10,213 bases of DNA from Desulfuromonadaceae bacterium UBA2294 (lineage in GTDB: Bacteria > Desulfobacterota > Desulfuromonadia > Desulfuromonadales > UBA2294), in the NCBI GenBank assembly GCA_002345625.1, contig DDWE01000035.1:1-10213 (forward strand), given 5' to 3'. This document shows, piece after piece, positions 6,738 through 10,213 of this stretch (positions are counted from its first letter, which is position 1; each line of letters opens with the position of its first letter). Both the position numbers and the translations under genes were made by a program. The notes below the pieces were generated by a model. The model did not search any database. It saw only the letters and a list, made by a program, of their open reading frames with translations, and was not told the origin of the DNA.

Positions 6738-6766
6738 GGCAAGGTTTTTCCTGTTACACTTCTCAC

Positions 6767-7459
6767 ATGTGCGGTCGCCTCTGTACAGCCTTTTTGTCGC
6801 CGGAGCAGCTGAAGCATCACTTCAGCCTCGATCTTTTTGCGCCGTTTACCCCCCGCTACAATATCGCCCCCTCCCTGCCGATCCCGGTTATCCGCCAGAC
6901 GGAGTCGCAGCGCAGCTTAAGCCTGCTGACCTGGGGGCTGATTCCGCACTGGGCCAAAGAGCGCAAAAGCGGTCTGTACACCTTCAACGCCCGGGCCGAA
7001 ACCGTCAGCGAAAAACCGACCTTCCGCGCCGCCTTTAAAAGCCGGCGCTGCCTGATCCCGGCTTCTGCCTTCTATGAGTGGCAGGCGCTACCGGAGCACA
7101 AACAGGCCTACGCCATCCGCCGCCGCGACGGAGCGCCCCTGGCCCTGGCCGGCGTGTGGGAGAGCTGGTTCGATCCGGCCACCGGTGCACAGGTCGAAAG
7201 TTGCGCCATCATCACCGTCGCCGCCAACGCGCAGATGCAAACCATCCACCAGCGGATGCCGGCGATCCTCGAAGTGGAGCAGTATCGCCCCTGGCTCGAT
7301 CCGCAGTTGCGGGATGTGACGGTTTTGCAGGGGATGCTCGAGGCTCGGGCGGTGGAGTTGGATTTGCTGGCGGTGAGTGGGTATGTGAATGATGCGCGGC
7401 ATGAAGGGGAGGGGTGTCTGCAACCGGCAGGCGCAGGTTCTATGGGCGGTTGGGGGTGA
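6767..7459 (+). CDS. SOS response-associated peptidase (SRAP/YedK/HMCES family)
   Basis: Protein that forms a stable covalent crosslink with abasic sites in single-stranded DNA through the N-terminal cysteine. It has 230 residues from ATG 6767, chosen because Met removal must expose Cys2 (MCGRLC); the frame is open further upstream but a longer protein could not work. Key residues line up with E. coli YedK: Cys2, Asn74 and Arg76 in FNARAET, Glu104 in FYEWQ, and His161 in IHQRMPAIL. WGLIPHWAK and PRYNIAP are also present. No clear ribosome binding site precedes the ATG, so translation may be leaderless or weak. A possible -10 TACACT (6755-6760) with TTGCGT from the end of MITE-like copy 3 is weak (19-bp spacing). 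The C-terminus after VNDARHEGE is a glycine-rich tail. Confidence 0.95.
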   Translation: MCGRLCTAFLSPEQLKHHFSLDLFAPFTPRYNIAPSLPIPVIRQTESQRSLSLLTWGLIPHWAKERKSGLYTFNARAETVSEKPTFRAAFKSRRCLIPASAFYEWQALPEHKQAYAIRRRDGAPLALAGVWESWFDPATGAQVESCAIITVAANAQMQTIHQRMPAILEVEQYRPWLDPQLRDVTVLQGMLEARAVELDLLAVSGYVNDARHEGEGCLQPAGAGSMGGWG

Positions 7460-7532
7460 GCAGGTTGGTTAAGGTTTTAAGAATGTCCCCTCGGATCAAC
7501 TTGGCATCTTGGACGTCTGCAGAACCCGAAAG

Positions 7533-7889
7533 CTATTCAGGATCAGGGGTATTTGTGTCTAACGCACCCGCCAACATGGAATTTATGCACTCTTCAAGGT
7601 GAGGCAAGTGTTTGGAGATAACAGCCGCCACGGTATGTGCATCAATTTCACCAAGATAATTGTGGACAAGAATATTTCTGAAGCCACAAATTTCTCTCCA
7701 GGGGATATCAGGATAGCAGGCCTTCATCGAGTCAGGGAGCGACTGTGTCGCCTCAGAGAGTGTCTGAAGGTTGCGTAGTGCCGCGTCATAGAGAACTTCG
7801 TCCTGGGTCAGGTCACCGCGTGATTCAATTCGCCTTATTTTAGCAATTGCATCGATTATATGTTTTGCATAAGGTTGCCATGCTTTCAT
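7533..7889 (-). CDS. hepT: HepT-like HEPN toxin ribonuclease
   Basis: 118-residue all-helical HEPN (DUF86) protein, toxin of a type VII toxin-antitoxin system. The RX4HXY active-site motif is at Arg71-N-I-L-V-His76-N-Tyr78, within GFRNILVHNYLG; in characterised HepT this supports RNA cleavage, and the tyrosine in the motif is the residue AMPylated by MntA. It follows mntA with a four-base overlap, so the antitoxin is translated first. The gene faces the SRAP gene convergently, with 73 bp between the stops and no visible terminator hairpin. The C-terminal tail (DTNTPDPE) is unremarkable. Confidence 0.93.
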   Translation of the reverse strand: MKAWQPYAKHIIDAIAKIRRIESRGDLTQDEVLYDAALRNLQTLSEATQSLPDSMKACYPDIPWREICGFRNILVHNYLGEIDAHTVAAVISKHLPHLEECINSMLAGALDTNTPDPE

Positions 7890-8176
7890 AACTCGACAGC
7901 CTCCTGCAATACCTGCTGACGGATATGACGATTCAGTTCATGTTCGGGAACTACATCGACCTGACGCTTGAGCAAACCTGATAACTGCTCAGCCAAGGGG
8001 AGCCGTTGCGTGAATAAGTCATAACCCCGGGGGAATTCAACGAGAAAATCCACGTCACTATCAATGCGTTCTTCACCCCGCGCAACAGAGCCAAAAACCC
8101 GCATGTGCCGTGCGCCGTATCGTTCACCTAACGCTAAGATTGGTGCCCTGTTCGCTAAAATTTCATCGATAAGCAT
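7886..8176 (-). CDS. mntA: MntA-like nucleotidyltransferase antitoxin
   Basis: 96-residue minimal nucleotidyltransferase (MNT) that neutralises HepT by transferring AMP to its active-site tyrosine. Motif GSVARGE (29-35), then D41 and D43 in DSDVDFLVEF, and the third acidic residue D74 in RQVDVVPE form the complete polymerase-beta-like metal site, so the enzyme should be active. The start at 8176 has AGGGG in the mRNA sense about eight bases upstream. It overlaps hepT by four bases in the usual mntA-hepT order. A GTGC-type sequence inside the gene is coding and not an intron boundary. Confidence 0.93.
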   Translation of the reverse strand: MLIDEILANRAPILALGERYGARHMRVFGSVARGEERIDSDVDFLVEFPRGYDLFTQRLPLAEQLSGLLKRQVDVVPEHELNRHIRQQVLQEAVEL

Positions 8177-8361
8177 GATGAGACCCCTTTTGACTGCGCG
8201 CGGGCTAAGCGTTCAAACATCCTGCCCGCGATGAACATTCTGCCTTAATACTGATTAAGGCTCAACCCTTTTAAATGACAACACACGCCAGCGATTTGGT
8301 TGTCATACCGGAACGCATACCCCCATCCGCGGGGGCTTGTCTCAAACAGACGCCTTCTGGG
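8177..8361. other. Intergenic stretch with three hairpins between mntA and the intron
   Basis: No ORF of substance. Three palindromes are visible: CGCGGGC (8199-8205) with GCCCGCG (8224-8230), an exact 8-bp stem GCCTTAAT/ATTAAGGC (8242-8249 and 8254-8261) with a 4-nt loop, and CCCCC/GGGGG (8320-8324 and 8331-8335). It must contain the mntA-hepT promoter and the remains of the target into which the intron inserted. None has a clear T-run expected of a rho-independent terminator on the + strand. Confidence 0.5.
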
Positions 8362-8369
8362 ATGCCCGA

Positions 8370-8884
8370 ATATCAGAATGTCAAGCACGACCGTTCGCAG
8401 TAACAGTTGAATATCTCGCGGGTTAAAGTCCCGTCCGGGGAGTTATCCGTTCACCCCGGTAGCTCAAGGGAGCGGCGTTCTGGCAACAGAGGGTCGTAAG
8501 TTCCCAATTGGCAAAGCAGCAGGCCGTAACGAAAGTGAACCTACAGGTAGCCTCGTAACTTGATTTGAAGATGCCGACTCTGTGGTCAGATGGGGAAGGC
8601 CGTCGCCATCGGCTTTGATAACGGAAACGGCCGGTGTGATCTTCCGGGGTAGCAGGGACGGCATGTTGCGGAAGATATTCAACCCAGTGCTGGAGACCCG
8701 GTGCGGTTCTGCCTAAGGAGCAGCAACCGGCGCGTATAAGGAAACGAAATCGCGGCGGGCCGTATCGGGAGTCGGAGGGGTCCATAGTACCGTTTGAGGA
8801 CACGGGACAACAGAACCCGGTTCGAGGGAAGGGACCCTGCTTTGTTCATGCAACCAAAGAGCGGCGGAGATGGGGATTGCAACC
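8370..8884 (+). ncRNA. Group II intron RNA, domains I to IV(start)
   Basis: Structured, GC-rich non-coding stretch before the maturase start, with many short complementary pairs. The conserved-looking block from GCGGGTTAAAGTCCCG through the CCGGGG/CCCCGG stem is typical of the first part of domain I. Small minus-strand ORFs across this region have no family features and are products of the palindromic sequence. EBS/IBS pairings could not be assigned with confidence by eye, because the 5' exon junction is uncertain. Confidence 0.75.
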
Positions 8885-10213
8885 ATGCTAACAACCCCGG
8901 AAACAATCAGAACGCTACAGAGGAAGCTCTACCGTAAGGCCAAGCAAGAACCGGCCTGTCGCTTCCACGCCTTGTACGACAAGGTCTATCGGGCTGACAT
9001 CCTTAGTCATGCCTATGCCCTTGTCCGCGCCAACAAAGGCAGCGCCGGGATTGACGGCGTCACCTTTGCGGCCATCGAGGAACAGGAAGGGGTCACCGCA
9101 TTTATCGCGGAGTTGGGAGACGCACTGAGAAACAAGACGTACAAGCCCGATCCGGTCAAACGGGCCATGATACCGAAAGCGGATGGCAGTCAACGCCCTC
9201 TCGGTATCCCGACCATCCGAGACCGGGTGGCGCAAATGGCCGCGAAACTGGTCATTGAGCCGATCTTCGAGGCGGACTTCTGCAAAACCTCCTACGGATT
9301 TCGACCGAAAAAGTCAGCCCACGCCGCAGTCGATGACGTCGCCTATGCTCTGAACACCGGCTATACCGAAGTCATCGACGCCGATCTGTCCAAATACTTC
9401 GACACCATCCCCCATGCCAACCTCATGGCGACGGTCGCAGAGCGCATCTGTGACGGCGAGATGCTTCGCCTCATTCAGATGTGGCTCAAGGCCCCGATCA
9501 TGGAGATGGACAAGGACGGAACGAAGCGGAATATCGGCGGCGGCAAAGGCAACCGCAAAGGCACGCCGCAAGGCGGCGTTATTTCGCCGTTGTTGTCCAA
9601 TCTCTACCTGCACCTGTTGGACAGGATTTGGGAGCGGAACAACTTGCAACAACGGCTGGGTGCCCGCATCGTCAGATACGCTGACGACATTGTCATTCTC
9701 TGCCGGAAGGGAAAATCCGGTCAGGCCATGACCGTGCTGCGACAGATACTGGAGCGGCTGCAACTAACCCTGAATGAGGCAAAGACCAAAACCGTCGATG
9801 CCCATGAAGAGAAGTTCGACTTCCTCGGGTTTACGATCTGGATGGGGAGAGGCAGAAAGAGTGGGAAGTTGTATCCCCATGTTCAGCCATCGAAGAAAGC
9901 CTTGCAGGCGATCAAGGATCGTGTCACTGCACTCACGAAGCGAGAAAGGACGGCCAAATCTCTGGAGGGGGTCGTTAAGGAAGTCAACGCCACCGTAAGG
10001 GGTTGGGTCGGATACTTTCACTTCAAAAACTGTAGCAGGGTTCTTTCCCATCTCAAAGGGCATGTAGAAGAACGGCTGCGGACACATCTGCGAAAACGTC
10101 ATAAGATCAAGGACAGGGGTGCTGGGTTTGCAAGATTTGGCAGTCAAGCACTCTATGCGAAATACGGATTGTACAAAGTGCCGACAACAGCAGGTTGGAA
10201 GAAAGTGCATGCC
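8885..10213 (+). CDS. ltrA: Group II intron reverse transcriptase/maturase (3' partial)
   Basis: Intron-encoded protein that helps the intron RNA fold and splice and copies it into DNA during retrohoming. 443 codons are open from ATG 8885 to the window edge with no stop; little seems to be missing, as the final TTAGWKKVHA resembles the C-terminus of such proteins. RT motifs in order: KGSAGIDGVT, RPLGIPTIRDRV, SYGFRPKKSAHAAV, VIDADLSKYFDTIPH (D165/D167), GTPQGGVISPLLSNLYL (from 226), catalytic RYADDIVIL (YADD 265-268), and FDFLGFTIW. The maturase (X) domain follows with VVKEVNATVRGWVGYFHF. No HNH endonuclease domain is seen within the window. GGAG lies about 14 bases upstream of the start. The catalytic residues are intact, so activity is plausible. 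Confidence 0.96.
   Translation, partial: MLTTPETIRTLQRKLYRKAKQEPACRFHALYDKVYRADILSHAYALVRANKGSAGIDGVTFAAIEEQEGVTAFIAELGDALRNKTYKPDPVKRAMIPKADGSQRPLGIPTIRDRVAQMAAKLVIEPIFEADFCKTSYGFRPKKSAHAAVDDVAYALNTGYTEVIDADLSKYFDTIPHANLMATVAERICDGEMLRLIQMWLKAPIMEMDKDGTKRNIGGGKGNRKGTPQGGVISPLLSNLYLHLLDRIWERNNLQQRLGARIVRYADDIVILCRKGKSGQAMTVLRQILERLQLTLNEAKTKTVDAHEEKFDFLGFTIWMGRGRKSGKLYPHVQPSKKALQAIKDRVTALTKRERTAKSLEGVVKEVNATVRGWVGYFHFKNCSRVLSHLKGHVEERLRTHLRKRHKIKDRGAGFARFGSQALYAKYGLYKVPTTAGWKKVHA

Larger units (their letters stand above)
8362..10213 (+). mobile_element. Group II intron, 3' end outside the window
   Basis: Self-splicing retroelement with an RT/maturase gene in its domain IV. The start is approximate: no clean GUGYG 5' boundary is present, and the nearest match is ATGCC at 8362. 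From about 8370 the sequence reads like intron domain I (GGGTTAAAGTCCCGTCC, then a 6-bp stem CCGGGG 8435-8440 / CCCCGG 8454-8459, then GGTAGCTCAAGGGAGCG). The ORF occupies the rest to the window edge. Domains V and VI are expected just beyond 10213. The intron lies on the + strand, opposite to mntA-hepT. Confidence 0.85.

Noticed and set aside
6722..6766. Longer N-terminus for the SRAP protein
   Set aside because: The catalytic cysteine must be residue 2, which is met only by the ATG at 6767; the extension lies partly in the repeat element.
8423..8906. Minus-strand ORFs before the reverse transcriptase
   Set aside because: The region is structured intron RNA; these ORFs have no ribosome sites or recognisable domains.
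9314..10210. Minus-strand ORFs opposite the reverse transcriptase
   Set aside because: They are shadows of an intact + strand gene with all RT motifs.

Overview
The window holds the 3' half of a Na+-translocating NADH:quinone oxidoreductase (Na+-NQR) operon, followed by an accessory stretch with small inverted-repeat elements, a GxxExxY nuclease gene, a SRAP/YedK gene, a HepT-MntA type VII toxin-antitoxin pair and a group II intron cut by the window end. High GC codon use in the nqr genes, the whole gene style and a possible selenocysteine gene are compatible with a Desulfuromonas/Pelobacter/Geobacter-type bacterium. That assignment is inference; no marker gene in the window fixes the taxon.

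Positions 3-5673 (all + strand) form one tightly packed operon: nqrB (5' end missing), nqrC, nqrD, nqrE, nqrF, an unrecognised 152-residue helical protein, apbE and a short nqrM-like gene. Junctions overlap or nearly touch (14-bp overlap nqrB/nqrC, ATGA overlaps at nqrC/nqrD and apbE/nqrM, 0 bp between nqrD and nqrE). The genes encode both the pump and its maturation: ApbE attaches FMN covalently to the threonines in NqrB and NqrC, and NqrM supplies iron for the metal centre held between NqrD and NqrE.

The most interesting point is nqrM. The recognisable N-terminal membrane helix ends at a TGA (5560-5562), exactly where the family has its first conserved cysteine. The same frame continues 36 codons to TAA at 5671 and contains a C-x-C pair. 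A perfect 7-bp hairpin lies 14 nt after the TGA; its 7-nt loop has G at its second position, 21 nt separate TGA and loop, and no T-run follows. This fits a bacterial SECIS element, so the gene may encode a selenocysteine form of NqrM. A nonsense mutation of a Cys codon is the main alternative.

Positions 5741-6737 hold three copies (160, 166 and 160 bp) of a MITE-like element. Its terminal inverted repeats are built from three 8-bp units (consensus TCGTTGCG). A PD-(D/E)XK family GxxExxY gene lies between copies 2 and 3. Copy 3 ends 29 bp before the start codon of the SRAP gene.

Positions 7533-8176 (- strand) encode HepT and MntA. From about 8362 to the window end there is a + strand group II intron: structured RNA, then a reverse transcriptase/maturase that is still open at 10213. 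Intron domains V and VI lie beyond the window.
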